Notes: a model not told the origin generated them from the sequence alone. A DNA stretch of 12,245 nucleotides from Rhodoferax sp. (GCA_026785765.1 JAJAZK010000155.1:1-12245); one strand, 5' to 3'; counted from the first letter of the stretch, positions 1 through 6,993 are shown. Translations and numbers: made by a program.

Positions 1-416
1 ACGTGTGCAGCGCGGTCGAGTACTTCCGCAAGCTCGGCGGCAACGTCGGCGTGGCCGGCATGGTGATCAACCGCGATGATGGCACCGGCGAAGCGGCCGC
101 TTTCGCCACCCATGTCGGCATCCCGGTGCTGTCCACCATTCCTGCCAACGAAGACATTCGCCGCAAGAGCGCCAGTTATGAAATCATTGGCCGGCCCGAT
201 TCAGTATGGGGTCCAATGTTCGCCGAGTTGGCAGAAAACGTGGGCACCTCATTGCCCATGCGCCCCAAGCCCATGACGCAAGACGGGTTGTTGGGGCTGT
301 TCTCGGCCTCAGCGGTCGGCCGCAATGTGGTTCTCGAGCCGGCGACACAGTTCGACATGTGTGGCAAAAAAGAACTGGTCAAAGAAACCCTTGAAGTGGT
401 TTACGACGAAGTCTGA
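1..416 (+). CDS. bchX: Chlorophyllide a reductase iron protein BchX, C-terminal part
   Basis: This is the 3' end of bchX; the start lies before the window and about 137 residues remain of a protein usually near 330. BchX is the NifH/BchL-like ATP-dependent electron donor (a 4Fe-4S homodimer) that reduces BchY-BchZ in chlorophyllide a reductase, the step committing to bacteriochlorophyll. The visible part shows the segment VCSAVEYFRKLGG followed by VAGMVINRDDGTGE, matching the late nucleotide-binding region of the NifH fold, and the tail CGKKELVKETLEVVYDEV seen in BchX proteins. The P-loop and cluster cysteines would lie upstream, outside the window. The frame runs in codons from base 3 to the TGA at 414-416. 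bchY starts 13 bases later, so the two are surely cotranscribed. Identity also rests on the bchY-bchZ neighbours. Confidence 0.95.
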   Translation, partial: VCSAVEYFRKLGGNVGVAGMVINRDDGTGEAAAFATHVGIPVLSTIPANEDIRRKSASYEIIGRPDSVWGPMFAELAENVGTSLPMRPKPMTQDGLLGLFSASAVGRNVVLEPATQFDMCGKKELVKETLEVVYDEV

Positions 417-429
417 AGAGCACTGCCCC

Positions 430-1989
430 ATGAACCAAGTCATTCCCATTATTCCCATGCCGGACCAGCCGATACAAACGGCTCTGGAAGGTGACGGCAT
501 GGGCTGCCACTCCGGTGGCGAGGCCATGCTGGCGGCCGCAAAGTCGGCTGGCAAGTCTGAAATTTTGCAGCAATACGCGCAGGACTATCCGCGTGATGCC
601 AAGGCCGGCCCGCACGACCAGCCGCAAAGCATGTGCCCGGCCTTTGGCTCGCTGCGCGTGGGTCTGCGTATGCGCCGCACCGCAACGATTTTGTCGGGTT
701 CGGCGTGCTGCGTGTACGGCTTGACGTTCACCTCGCACTTTTACGGTGCACGGCGCAGTGTGGGTTATGTGCCCTTCAATTCTGAATCGCTGGTGACCGG
801 CAAACTGTTTGAAGATATCCGTGAGTCGGTTTACCAGCAAGCAGATCCGGCGTTGTACGACGCAATCATCATCATCAACTTGTGCGTGCCCACGGCCAGC
901 GGTGTGCCACTGCAGATTCTTCCCAAAGAAATCAATGGTGTTCGCATCATCGGTATCGACGTGCCCGGCTTTGGCGTGCCTACCCACGCTGAGGCCAAAG
1001 ACGTATTGGCCGGTGCCATGCTGCGCTATGCGCGCGGCGAAGCCGGCGCGGGACCGGTTCAAAGCCCTCGCGCTGGCAAATCCGACAAGCCCACGATCAC
1101 GATTCTGGGTGAAGTGTTCCCGGCAGATCCGGTCATCATCGGCATGATGCTGGAGCCGATGGGTCTGGCCGCTGGCCCTGTGGTGCCGACCCGGGAATGG
1201 CGCGAACTGTATGCCGCGCTGGACTGTGCGGCGGTGGCCGCCATTCACCCTTTCTACACTGCCAGTGTGCGGGAGTTCGAGGCCGCAGGGCGTGCAATGG
1301 TCGGCTCAGCTCCCGTTGGCTACGAGGGCACTGAAGCCTGGTTGCAAGCCATTGGGATCGCGACCAACGTGGCACAAGACAAGATCGATGCGGCTAAAAA
1401 CAAGTTTTTGCCTGCCATTCGCGGCGCCCTCGGTCGCATGCCGATCAAGGGCCGCATTACGCTGAGCGGCTACGAGGGCTCTGAACTGCTGGTCGGCCGC
1501 CTTCTGGTTGAAAGTGGCGCCGACCTGCGTTACGTTGGAAGTGCCTGTCCCCGCACACCCTGGAACGAGGCCGATGTTCAATGGCTGCAAAGCAAGGGCG
1601 TGATGGTCCAGTTTCGTGCCTCGTTGGAGCAGGACCTTGCCGCGATGCATGAGTTCAAGCCCGACCTGGCGATTGGCACCACGCCAATCGTACAGGCTGC
1701 CAAAGAGCTCACTATTCCAGCGCTTTATTTCACCAACCTCATTTCCGCCCGCCCCCTGATGGGACCCGGTGGCGCCGGTTCGCTGGCGACCGTTATCAAC
1801 AATGCAATCGGTAACAAGCACCGCTTTGACGAAATGAAAGAGTTTTTTGGCTCGGTGGGTCAGGGACATTCGGCCGGTGTGTGGGAGAGTGCCAACGGCG
1901 TCCCCAAAGACCGCCCCGAGTTCAAGGCCGAGCAGCGCCGCCAGGCTGTCCGGCTGGCGAAAAAGCGCAAAGCCGAGGAGATGGTTTAA
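430..1989 (+). CDS. bchY: Chlorophyllide a reductase subunit BchY
   Basis: The 519-residue product is the BchY subunit of the NifDK/BchNB-like catalytic heterotetramer. With BchZ it takes electrons from BchX and reduces ring B of chlorophyllide a. The ATG at 430 follows a GAAGAG purine stretch (415-420); the open frame runs on upstream to 325 but overlaps bchX, so the ATG is preferred. Three conserved cysteine sites expected to bind the shared 4Fe-4S cluster are visible: C69 (MCPAFG), C93/C94 (SGSACCVYG) and C152 (NLCVPT). Length is close to the family norm (about 500). The gene ends with TAA directly against the bchZ ATG. An N-terminal stretch of about 60 residues precedes the conserved part. 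Nothing suggests disruption. Confidence 0.96.
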   Translation: MNQVIPIIPMPDQPIQTALEGDGMGCHSGGEAMLAAAKSAGKSEILQQYAQDYPRDAKAGPHDQPQSMCPAFGSLRVGLRMRRTATILSGSACCVYGLTFTSHFYGARRSVGYVPFNSESLVTGKLFEDIRESVYQQADPALYDAIIIINLCVPTASGVPLQILPKEINGVRIIGIDVPGFGVPTHAEAKDVLAGAMLRYARGEAGAGPVQSPRAGKSDKPTITILGEVFPADPVIIGMMLEPMGLAAGPVVPTREWRELYAALDCAAVAAIHPFYTASVREFEAAGRAMVGSAPVGYEGTEAWLQAIGIATNVAQDKIDAAKNKFLPAIRGALGRMPIKGRITLSGYEGSELLVGRLLVESGADLRYVGSACPRTPWNEADVQWLQSKGVMVQFRASLEQDLAAMHEFKPDLAIGTTPIVQAAKELTIPALYFTNLISARPLMGPGGAGSLATVINNAIGNKHRFDEMKEFFGSVGQGHSAGVWESANGVPKDRPEFKAEQRRQAVRLAKKRKAEEMV

Positions 1990-3468
1990 ATGCTGGTTTT
2001 AGACCACGATCGCGCCGGAGGTTACTGGGGGGCGGTGTATGTATTCACCGCCATCAAGGGCCTGCAGGTAGTGATCGATGGTCCCGTAGGTTGCGAGAAT
2101 CTGCCAGTGACTTCCGTGCTGCATTACACCGATGCCTTGCCCCCGCATGAGCTGCCGATTGTGGTCACTGGTCTGGCCGAGGAGCAGTTGGGTCGAGAGG
2201 GTACGGAAGGTTCCATGCGCCGGGCGCATGCCGCGCTGGACCCGGACCTGCCGTCTGTGGTGGTGACCGGTTCAATCGCCGAGATGATTGGTGGTGGCGT
2301 GACACCGGCGGGCACCAACATCATGCGCTTCCTGCCCCGAACGATTGACGAAGACCAATGGCAGTGCGCCAACCGTGCCATGTTCTGGCTGTGGTCGGAA
2401 TATGGGCTCAAGCATGTGCCGGCACGCAAGCCGTTTGCCGAGCGGCCAGCCGGTGAAAAGCCCCGCGTCAACATCATCGGCCCCTGTTACGGCACGTTCA
2501 ATTCACCCAGTGACCTGGCTGAAATTCGCCGCCTCGTGCAAGGAATAGGCGCTGAAATCAACATGGTGTTTCCCTTGGGCAGTCACCTGGCCGATGTGTC
2601 GCGCCTGGTGGAAGCGGATGTCAACGTCTGCATGTACCGCGAGTTCGGGCGCATGCTGTGCGAGGCGCTGGAGCGCCCCTACCTTCAGGCACCCATCGGC
2701 CTGCACAGTACCACCAAGTTTTTGCGCAAGCTCGGCGAATTGCTGGGACTCGATCCCGAGCCGTTTATTGAGCGCGAGAAGCACACCACCATCAAGCCCA
2801 TCTGGGACCTTTGGCGCTCCGTAACCCAGGACTTCTTTGGCACCGCCAGCTTCGCAGTGGTGGCTAACGAAACCTATACCCGCGGCATCCGCCACTTCCT
2901 GGAAGATGAAATGGGCCTGCCCTGCAACTTTGCGGTGGCTCGCTGTCCGGGTGAAAAAACCGACAACGCCGAAGTGCGCCGGTTGGTCACATCGAAAACG
3001 CCGCTGGTCATGTACGGCAGTTACAACGAGCGCATCTACCTTGCTGAATGCGGAGGTGGCCAGATGATGAAGGCGACCTTTATCCCGGCGTCGTTCCCAC
3101 TCCCTATCATCCGGCGCCACACCGGCACGCCGTTCATGGGATATGCAGGCGCCACATACATCATTCAGGAGTTTTGCAACGCGCTGTTTGATGCACTGTT
3201 CCACATCCTGCCACTGGGCACGGACCTGGACAAGATTGACGCTACGCCCAGCCGGGTCGCCTCGGAAAAACCCCTGCCTTGGGAGCCAGAAGCGCATGCG
3301 CTGCTGGAAGAAATGATAGCGGCCGAACCAGTTCTGGTGAGGATTTCTGCCGCCAAACAGATACGTGACCGCGCCGAGCGTGATGCACGAGAGAACGGCC
3401 GCCCCCAGGTGGAAGCGGGCCGATTCTCAGAGTTGTTCAAATTATCCAAAACAGGAGTCGGCGCATGA
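1990..3468 (+). CDS. bchZ: Chlorophyllide a reductase subunit BchZ
   Basis: This 492-residue protein is the NifK/BchB-like partner of BchY. It starts with the ATG immediately after the bchY stop and has a GAGGAG ribosome site at 1975-1980, inside bchY, so the two are translationally linked. The N-terminal motif DGPVGCENLPVT contains C35, the residue expected to give the fourth ligand to the 4Fe-4S cluster bridging BchY and BchZ. Other family marks are the segment VVVTGSIAEMIGGGVTPAG (about residues 90-108), FMGYAGATYIIQE (about 386-398) and a DPCHL-like helical C-terminal tail. Length is as expected for BchZ. The TGA at 3466-3468 overlaps an ATG at 3465 (ATGA) that opens a doubtful 56-codon frame. 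bchXYZ upstream of puf is the classical superoperon order, so read-through from bch to puf transcripts is likely. Confidence 0.96.
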   Translation: MLVLDHDRAGGYWGAVYVFTAIKGLQVVIDGPVGCENLPVTSVLHYTDALPPHELPIVVTGLAEEQLGREGTEGSMRRAHAALDPDLPSVVVTGSIAEMIGGGVTPAGTNIMRFLPRTIDEDQWQCANRAMFWLWSEYGLKHVPARKPFAERPAGEKPRVNIIGPCYGTFNSPSDLAEIRRLVQGIGAEINMVFPLGSHLADVSRLVEADVNVCMYREFGRMLCEALERPYLQAPIGLHSTTKFLRKLGELLGLDPEPFIEREKHTTIKPIWDLWRSVTQDFFGTASFAVVANETYTRGIRHFLEDEMGLPCNFAVARCPGEKTDNAEVRRLVTSKTPLVMYGSYNERIYLAECGGGQMMKATFIPASFPLPIIRRHTGTPFMGYAGATYIIQEFCNALFDALFHILPLGTDLDKIDATPSRVASEKPLPWEPEAHALLEEMIAAEPVLVRISAAKQIRDRAERDARENGRPQVEAGRFSELFKLSKTGVGA

Positions 3469-3618
3469 CCAGCGTCTCATCTGTCGCAGGTAACTGGAGC
3501 AAGCGCCCGTTCCGCGGGCGCCTAGTCTGCAATGGCATTAACCATGCCGTGGCAGTTCGTTCCGTACTCTTACAAGGTACGGTGGTAGCCGAAAGGCTTT
3601 TCAACAGAGGTATCAAAT
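3469..3618 (+). promoter_or_regulatory. Structured leader between bchZ and pufB (four hairpins)
   Basis: This 150-base gap holds four consecutive inverted repeats. They are GCGCCCG/CGGGCGC at 3503-3509/3515-3521 (loop TTCCG), ATGGCAT/ATGCCGT with one G-T pair at 3532-3538/3544-3550, CCGTAC/GTACGG at 3562-3567/3577-3582, and AGCC-GAAA-GGCT at 3587-3598, a GNRA-type tetraloop followed by three T. The pufB ribosome site AGAGG (3606-3610) comes right after. Such stems would suit mRNA stabilisation, processing or attenuation between the bch and puf parts of a superoperon; that role is inferred. No gene like pufQ, which occupies this place in Rhodobacter, was recognised, and no clear promoter boxes were found. 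Confidence 0.5.
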
Positions 3619-3762
3619 ATGGCTCAAACCGCTAACCCGTCGGGTCTGACGGACGAAGAGTGCCAGGAATTCCACGGCTACTACATCAAGGGTTACCTGT
3701 TGTGGGCTGTGGGCGCGTTCCTTGCGCACAGCCTGGTGTGGATCTGGCGTCCCTGGTTCTAA
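3619..3762 (+). CDS. pufB: Light-harvesting complex 1 beta subunit
   Basis: This gene encodes the 47-residue LH1 beta antenna polypeptide, a single-span inner-membrane protein that binds bacteriochlorophyll and carotenoid and pairs with PufA in the ring around the reaction centre. The start at 3619 has AGAGG eight bases upstream. The sequence shows the beta hallmarks: acidic DEE stretch, conserved F18-H19-G20 at the membrane entry, a hydrophobic helix, H37 (AHSLVW) as the bacteriochlorophyll ligand, and the terminal WIWRPWF. Residue 15 is a cysteine (DEECQEFH), where the family as I know it usually has alanine or another small residue. Unlike the normal arrangement, pufA does not follow directly: 259 bases with another small gene lie between them. 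Confidence 0.96.
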   Translation: MAQTANPSGLTDEECQEFHGYYIKGYLLWAVGAFLAHSLVWIWRPWF

Positions 3763-3780
3763 CTTCCCACGGAGATAGCT

Positions 3781-4005
3781 ATGGCTCAGCTGCATTTTCA
3801 ACAGCGTCCAATAACAGTCGAAAGTCCTATGCAAGGATTCAGGGTGATTTTTGTGGCGCTTTTCTGTGTCTTTTTGTTTCTGGCAATGGTGGGGCAAATG
3901 TTCTTTGTGAACTGGCGTGCATGGTTGCCGGGTGCAGAGGGTACGCAGTCAGTGTTTGAAAGTGTGCGTTCTGCTGCTTACACCGTGATTTCGCAAATCG
4001 GTTAA
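3781..4005 (+). CDS. Unrecognised 74-residue single-span protein between pufB and pufA
   Basis: This open frame has good translation signals: GGAG at 3771-3774 six bases before the ATG, and TAA at 4003-4005 followed by the pufA ribosome site. The product has a polar N-terminus (residues 1-20), one strongly hydrophobic helix (about 22-43), the motif N44-W45-R46-A47-W48-L49-P50-G51, and a C-terminal stretch (about 55-74) that could form an amphipathic helix. I do not recognise it as a named protein. Its WRxW motif after the helix, and its first residues MAQ, resemble LH1 beta. In that alignment Q39 sits where beta has the bacteriochlorophyll-binding histidine, and R21 where beta has H19. Alternatives are an accessory polypeptide in the style of PufX, PufQ, protein W or LH1 gamma. 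Placement between the two antenna genes strongly suggests an LH1-reaction centre role, which is inference. Confidence 0.75.
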   Translation: MAQLHFQQRPITVESPMQGFRVIFVALFCVFLFLAMVGQMFFVNWRAWLPGAEGTQSVFESVRSAAYTVISQIG

Positions 4006-4021
4006 CTGAAAGGAAATTTAT

Positions 4022-4213
4022 ATGTGGCGTTATTGGCGAATTGTTGATCCCCGCAAGGCGATCATTGGCACCGGTTTATTGATCGCTTTTGTTTCGACGA
4101 GCATTCACCTCATTCAAATCAGTGGTGATCGTTACAACATCAACACGTGGCATCCGGACACGGTTAAGGCCGCAAAAGCTGCACAAAATGCAGCGCTGCC
4201 TCCAGCGAAGTAA
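4022..4213 (+). CDS. pufA: Light-harvesting complex 1 alpha subunit
   Basis: This gene encodes the 63-residue LH1 alpha antenna polypeptide, the inner-ring partner of PufB. The start at 4022 is preceded by AAAGGA (4009-4014). The N-terminus MWRYWRIVDPRKA is the typical alpha signature. A single transmembrane helix follows, and H29 (SIHLIQ) is the bacteriochlorophyll ligand. Residues RYNINTW after the helix occupy the place of the usual aromatic FNWL-type segment. The tail (residues 44-63) is alanine- and lysine-rich. Length is within the family range. It is separated from pufB by the 74-residue gene and from pufL by a strong hairpin, the arrangement expected if LH1 mRNA is to accumulate above reaction-centre mRNA. 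Confidence 0.95.
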   Translation: MWRYWRIVDPRKAIIGTGLLIAFVSTSIHLIQISGDRYNINTWHPDTVKAAKAAQNAALPPAK

Positions 4214-4235
4214 CGGCTGCGCAGGCTGCCGCAGT

Positions 4236-4275
4236 GGTGAGCGAAGTTGGGCCGAGCCGGTCCACTTCGCGCACC
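4236..4275 (+). promoter_or_regulatory. Long stem-loop in the pufA-pufL gap
   Basis: Bases 4236-4253 pair with 4259-4275. GGTG pairs with CACC, GCGAAGT (4241-4247) with ACTTCGC (4264-4270), and GGGCC (4249-4253) with GGTCC (4259-4263, one G-T pair), around a five-base loop GAGCC. Only an A/G mismatch and one unpaired T interrupt it. No T run follows, so it is not a classical intrinsic terminator. In Rhodobacter, stem-loops at this place slow 3' decay of the pufBA mRNA and raise LH1 over reaction-centre output; the same role is inferred here. The rest of the 128-base gap also holds an 11-base direct repeat GGCTGCGCAGG at 4215-4225 and 4303-4313. Confidence 0.75.
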
Positions 4276-4341
4276 CTCACGAATAATTGTTGATTGAGTC
4301 CGGGCTGCGCAGGTTTGCGCGTGCCGGTCCGAGGAGCCCCT

Positions 4342-5175
4342 ATGGCAATGCTGAGCTTTGAGAGAAAGTACCGCGTCCGCGGTGGCACCCTGATAGGGGG
4401 CGACCTGTTCGACTTCTGGGTCGGCCCGTTCTATGTCGGCTTCTTTGGAGTCTCCACCCTGTTTTTCACTTTGGTGGGAACCACAATGATTCTATGGGGC
4501 GCGGCGGCGGGCCCAACATGGAACCTGTGGCAGATCAGCATCGCGCCCCCCGCCCTGTCCTACGGACTGCGCATGGCGCCGATGATGGAGGGAGGGTTGT
4601 GGCAAATCATCACCGTCTGTGCGCTGGGGTCGTTTGTTTCCTGGCTGCTGCGTGAGGTGGAGATTTTCCGAAAGCTCGGCATGGGCATCCACGTCCCGGT
4701 AGCTTTTGGATTTGCGATCTTTGCATACTTCACGTTGCAAGTCATCCGTCCGGTGTTGATGGGTGCCTGGGGCCATGCGTTCCCCTACGGAATCTACAGC
4801 CATCTGGACTGGGTTAGCAACACGGCCTACCAGTACCTGCACTTTCACTACAACCCGGCGCACATGGTTGCGGTCACCCTGTTCTTTACTACGGTGCTCG
4901 CGCTGTCCTTGCACGGTGGCCTGGTTTTGTCGGCTACGAATCCTAAAAAGGGCGAAGTGGTCAAGACGCCGGAACACGAAGACACCTTCTTCCGCGACAC
5001 CATCGGCTACTCTGTTGGAACGCTGGGCATTCACCGTTTGGGTTTGTTCCTGGCGCTAGCGGCGGTCTGGTTCTCCGCGCTGTGCATCGTCATCAGTGGT
5101 CCTATGTGGACACGCGGTTGGCCCGAATGGTGGAGCTGGTGGCTGAACATGCCGATCTGGGGCCATCGAGTCTAG
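4342..5175 (+). CDS. pufL: Photosynthetic reaction centre L subunit
   Basis: This 277-residue inner-membrane protein has five helices and forms one half of the type II reaction centre core with PufM. The ATG at 4342 follows GAGGAG (4331-4336), and the N-terminus MAMLSFERKYRVRGGTL matches the family; the frame is open upstream to 4294 but has no better start. Ligand residues are all in place (numbering includes Met1): H154 for the accessory bacteriochlorophyll, H174 for the special pair, H191 and H231 for the non-haem iron, and E213/D214 of the QB proton path. The signature NPAHM...TLFF is present. The TAG overlaps the pufM ribosome site AGGAG, so pufL and pufM are closely coupled for equal output. 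Confidence 0.98.
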   Translation: MAMLSFERKYRVRGGTLIGGDLFDFWVGPFYVGFFGVSTLFFTLVGTTMILWGAAAGPTWNLWQISIAPPALSYGLRMAPMMEGGLWQIITVCALGSFVSWLLREVEIFRKLGMGIHVPVAFGFAIFAYFTLQVIRPVLMGAWGHAFPYGIYSHLDWVSNTAYQYLHFHYNPAHMVAVTLFFTTVLALSLHGGLVLSATNPKKGEVVKTPEHEDTFFRDTIGYSVGTLGIHRLGLFLALAAVWFSALCIVISGPMWTRGWPEWWSWWLNMPIWGHRV

Positions 5176-5184
5176 GAGAACACC

Positions 5185-6186
5185 ATGGCTGAATATCAAA
5201 ATCTTTTTACCACCGTGCAGCCCACCGGGCCTGCGTCCATGGGCATTTCCCTGCCCAGGGGCGACTCGCAGCGGGTCGGAACGCCTTTTTTCCTGCACAT
5301 CCTGGGACGTTTGGGAAATGCGCAGATCGGACCGATTTACCTCGGCTGGTTGGGCGTGGCCTCGTTACTGTGCGGAACACTGGCTTTCAACATTATTGGC
5401 TTCAACATGCTGGCGGCGGTGGACTGGAATCCGCTGCAACTGATCCGTCAGCTGTTCTGGCTCGCGTTGGAGCCACCTGCGCCTGGCTACGGGTTGCAGA
5501 TTCCTCCTCTCAACCAGGGTGGCTGGTGGCTGGTGGCCGGCTTCATGCTTACCACCTCGCTGATCCTGTGGTGGACTCGCATGTATCGCCGCGCGCGCCA
5601 GCTTGGCCTGGGGACCCATGTGGCCTGGGCGTTTGCAGCAGCCATCTGGCTCTATCTGGTGTGCGGATTCTTTCGCCCGATCATGATGGGCAGCTGGTCG
5701 GAAGCGGTGCCGTTTGGTATCTTCCCGCACCTGGACTGGACGGCTGCGGTGTCGCTTCGTCACGGCAATCTCTTCTACAACCCGTTCCATGCGCTGTCGA
5801 TCGTGTTTCTCTACGGTTCGGTGCTTTTGTTCGCCATGCATGGTGCGACCATCCTGGCCGTGAGTCGATTTGGTGGCGAACGCGAGATCGAGCAAATCGT
5901 CGACCGCGGCACGGCCTCTGAGCGCGCGGCACTGTTCTGGCGCTGGACCATGGGCTTCAACGCCACAATGGAATCCATTCACCGCTGGGCCTGGTGGTTC
6001 GCCGTGTTGTGCCCGCTGGTAGGTGGTATCGGCATCCTCTTGACCGGCCCCGTGGTTGACAACTGGTACCTCTGGTCGGTCAAGCACCATGTGGTTCCGG
6101 CCTACACCACCTCGTGGCAGCCATTGATCGACCCGGCGCTGTTGCCACAGGTGACTCCGAAGCAGATCCCCTACCCCGGGCCTTAA
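5185..6186 (+). CDS. pufM: Photosynthetic reaction centre M subunit
   Basis: This 333-residue five-helix partner of PufL carries the QA site. It starts at 5185, nine bases after the pufL stop, with AGGAG at 5174-5178. Residue numbering coincides with the classical one: H182 for the accessory bacteriochlorophyll, Y210 near the special pair, H202 as special-pair ligand, H219, E234 and H266 for the non-haem iron, and W252 in the QA pocket. After the last helix there is an extended C-terminus (about residues 303-333, rich in proline, ending PKQIPYPGP). Such tails are usual in species whose reaction centre carries the tetrahaem cytochrome PufC. No pufC follows here, which is unexpected. A terminator-like hairpin lies in the 84 bases before crtA. 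Confidence 0.98.
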   Translation: MAEYQNLFTTVQPTGPASMGISLPRGDSQRVGTPFFLHILGRLGNAQIGPIYLGWLGVASLLCGTLAFNIIGFNMLAAVDWNPLQLIRQLFWLALEPPAPGYGLQIPPLNQGGWWLVAGFMLTTSLILWWTRMYRRARQLGLGTHVAWAFAAAIWLYLVCGFFRPIMMGSWSEAVPFGIFPHLDWTAAVSLRHGNLFYNPFHALSIVFLYGSVLLFAMHGATILAVSRFGGEREIEQIVDRGTASERAALFWRWTMGFNATMESIHRWAWWFAVLCPLVGGIGILLTGPVVDNWYLWSVKHHVVPAYTTSWQPLIDPALLPQVTPKQIPYPGP

Positions 6187-6223
6187 GACTTAGAATCCAA
6201 CAGCAAACTTTAAGAGCGCAACC

Positions 6224-6269
6224 CGCGCGCCCTTGCATTCTTTCGGGAATCAGGGGCGTGTGCGTTTTT
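6224..6269 (+). terminator. Terminator-like hairpin after pufM, touching the crtA start
   Basis: Bases 6224-6232 pair with 6254-6262 (nine pairs, two of them G-T). An inner stem 6237-6241/6246-6250 is capped by a TTCG loop. TTTTT at 6265-6269 follows two bases after the stem. This is the layout of an intrinsic terminator. The run of T ends one base before the crtA ATG at 6271, and the only AGGGG ribosome-site candidate (6252-6256) is inside the 3' arm. The element could therefore end most puf transcripts and also limit crtA translation in read-through mRNA. The structure is seen in the sequence; its activity is inferred. Confidence 0.6.
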
Positions 6270-6270
6270 G

Positions 6271-6993
6271 ATGACCCATGACACCCACTCTCACGCTAGT
6301 TCCACCTCGGGGGGCGCCGCGGTAGCGGTGTTTCTCCTGGCAGATATTGCGCCACGATTTCGGTGGTGGGGCTATGCGAGGTTCGTGGTGCAGCGCTTTC
6401 AGATGCGCAGCATTCCCGGCCTGGTGTTCTTCAAGGTCATGGGAAGCGGTTTTGATGGCGGCTTCAGTTTGAAACCCAGCGCTTCCCGCCAAGCCCTGTT
6501 TTGCGTCTTTCAGGACGAGGCTTGCGCAGACCAATTTTTGGCATCGGACACGGCGAATCGTTATTCCAGTCGCTCCCTGGAATTTTGTACCGCAAAGATG
6601 CGGGCCTACTCGTGCAAGGGCACATGGTCGGGCCAACAAATAGACGTCACCGCTACCGAGCCCGACTTCGGGCCGATCGCGACCCTGACCCGCGCTTCGA
6701 TTCGCCCCTCTCGCGCCTGGGCGTTCTGGCGCATGCAGCCGGCCAGCGAGGTATCGCTGAATAACGCCGCTGACTGCCTGCTCGCGACAGGGGTGGGAGA
6801 GGCGCCGCTTTTGCGGCAAGCCACCTTCAGTCTATGGGGCAGTGTGCAGGCCATGGACCGGTACGCGCGCTCGGGCGCGCATCTCGCTGCCATCCGCGCA
6901 GCCTATGAGGGGCAGTTTTTTTCCGAGTCAATGTTCGTGCGCTTCGTGCCGCTGGCCTTGAGCGGCCAATGGCGGGGACGCCACTATGGCTGA
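6271..6993 (+). CDS. crtA: Spheroidene monooxygenase CrtA
   Basis: The 240-residue CrtA introduces keto (or hydroxy) groups at C-2 of acyclic carotenoids such as spheroidene, giving spheroidenone when oxygen is present. Family segments are clear: ATLTRASIRPSRAWAFWR (about residues 134-151), GVGEAPLLRQATFSLWGS (about 172-189) and YARSGAHLAAIRAAYEGQFF (about 196-215). Length is normal. The N-terminus is histidine- and serine-rich (THDTHSHASS), probably unstructured. ATG 6271 is the only suitable start; its ribosome site is weak and lies in a hairpin. The stop overlaps the crtD start by eight bases, so crtA and crtD are translationally linked. An order puf-crtA-crtD-crtC is, as I recall, that of Rubrivivax gelatinosus. 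Confidence 0.93.
   Translation: MTHDTHSHASSTSGGAAVAVFLLADIAPRFRWWGYARFVVQRFQMRSIPGLVFFKVMGSGFDGGFSLKPSASRQALFCVFQDEACADQFLASDTANRYSSRSLEFCTAKMRAYSCKGTWSGQQIDVTATEPDFGPIATLTRASIRPSRAWAFWRMQPASEVSLNNAADCLLATGVGEAPLLRQATFSLWGSVQAMDRYARSGAHLAAIRAAYEGQFFSESMFVRFVPLALSGQWRGRHYG

Noticed and set aside
379..1248. Long open frame on the minus strand under bchY (289 codons)
   Set aside because: Antisense shadow of bchY caused by GC-rich third positions; the product is rich in His, Arg and Gly and has no family motif. The same applies to minus-strand frames at 2503-3297 and 5365-6090.
3465..3635. 56-codon frame as a pufQ homologue
   Set aside because: It occupies the pufQ position of Rhodobacter but has no membrane span and no similarity that I can see to PufQ; it is kept only as a possible leader frame, not annotated as a gene.
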